From Ridgeia piscesae (Eukaryota > Annelida > Polychaeta > Sabellida > Siboglinidae), in assembly GCA_025642075.2 (NCBI GenBank), contig JAODUO010000478.1:222501-286500 (forward strand): DNA of 64,000 nucleotides. Reading direction: 5' to 3'. This document shows, piece by piece, positions 63,536 to 64,000 of this stretch. The notes under the pieces were generated by a model, which worked only from the letters and a program-made list of their open reading frames with translations, had not been told where the DNA came from and did not search any database. Numbering within the stretch: the first letter of the stretch is position 1; every line of letters begins with the position of its first letter. Made by a program: the position numbers and the translations under genes.

Positions 63536-63884
63536 AATTTATTGCCATTGAGTCGACGTAAATATGCCAATGTCACAGGGCGTGAGCGGTTAGCGCATCA
63601 CCGATGCATCAGTACTGCAAAGGCGATGTCTTGAGTGTGCATTGCAAATCGAAAATATAGAAAATGTTTGCAATATTTCAGCTTAAAACAAATAAATCTG
63701 CATAATACCGAATACAAAATAATGATGCAGCCATGTATCCATAGTTTTGGGGACATATCCGCAAATCGCAAGACATCGTCTTTGCCAAAGAGTTTGCAGT
63801 CCTGATGCTGTTGTGATGCACTAACTGAGCACTCACACCCTGTGACATCGACTTATCTACGCCGACTCGACGGCATTAAATTAC
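63536..63884. mobile_element. Foldback element with about 115-bp inverted arms
   Basis: The left arm (about 63,536-63,650) contains GAGTCGACGTAAATATG, CCAATGTCACAGGGCGTGAG, AGCGCATCACCGATGCATCA and GGCGATGTCTTGAG. The right arm (about 63,763-63,884), reverse complemented, contains GAGTCGGCGTAGATAAG, CGATGTCACAGGGTGTGAG, AGTGCATCACAACAGCATCA and GACGATGTCTTG in the same order. The loop is about 110 bp. It looks like a MITE or foldback element; family unknown. Confidence 0.75.
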
Positions 63885-64000
63885 TTCTAAAACACACAAA
63901 AATTATATCTGACTTCTTTGTGCCGGAAGTGATAATAAATGATAATAAAGTTATTCGTCCAAAAAGCACGTGCAAGCTTAGGCCTGGACGACCGTAGCGA

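Overview
This is nuclear DNA of an invertebrate animal. The evidence is a multi-exon gene with GT..AG introns, relics of several non-LTR retrotransposons (LINEs) with multiple frameshifts, DNA-transposon-type inverted-repeat elements, and long di- and tetranucleotide microsatellites. The density and mix of LINEs (one with a PHD-type ORF1, a second Jockey/CR1-like one, an RTE-type one) would fit a marine invertebrate such as a mollusc, but nothing in the window fixes the phylum. No rRNA, tRNA or CRISPR array was recognised.

Layout. 1-15 kb is dominated by transposable elements: a degraded minus-strand LINE (about 3.2-7.3 kb), a second 5'-truncated LINE on the plus strand (about 7.7-10.2 kb), and repeat-rich DNA at 11-13.5 kb in which an 819-bp inverted-repeat element (12,088-12,906) lies between copies of a TACTCGAGTA-rich repeat. 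15.8-29 kb is the gene-bearing core: a secreted/membrane-anchored serpin on + (15,895-17,280), an RTE-type LINE relic (about 18.3-21.2 kb) followed by a large microsatellite-flanked palindrome (21.3-21.9 kb), an intronless divergent class A GPCR on + (24,011-24,904), a LINE fragment, and a second serpin on - (28,949-27,642). 30-35 kb holds long simple repeats, including a (GGGA)n tract, and another LINE fragment. From 36,276 to 61,816 the minus strand carries ten exons of the tRNA isopentenyltransferase gene TRIT1. Their phases join into one frame of 567 codons plus stop. The first exon, with the ATP/DMAPP P-loop, is not found and probably lies beyond the right edge. One TRIT1 intron (about 18 kb) contains no other recognisable gene.

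How the genes relate. TRIT1 modifies A37 of tRNAs and is housekeeping. The two serpins are paralogues: both have an N-terminal signal peptide and both continue beyond the normal serpin end into a related hydrophobic C-terminal segment, suggesting GPI- or membrane-anchored serpins. They differ at the reactive-centre hinge (one consensus-like, one not). The GPCR lies between them, but nothing in the sequence shows a functional link. The most distinctive observations are the anchored serpin pair, the 65-bp tandem duplication that doubles the splice acceptor and start codon of the first serpin, and the polyQ-extended TRIT1.
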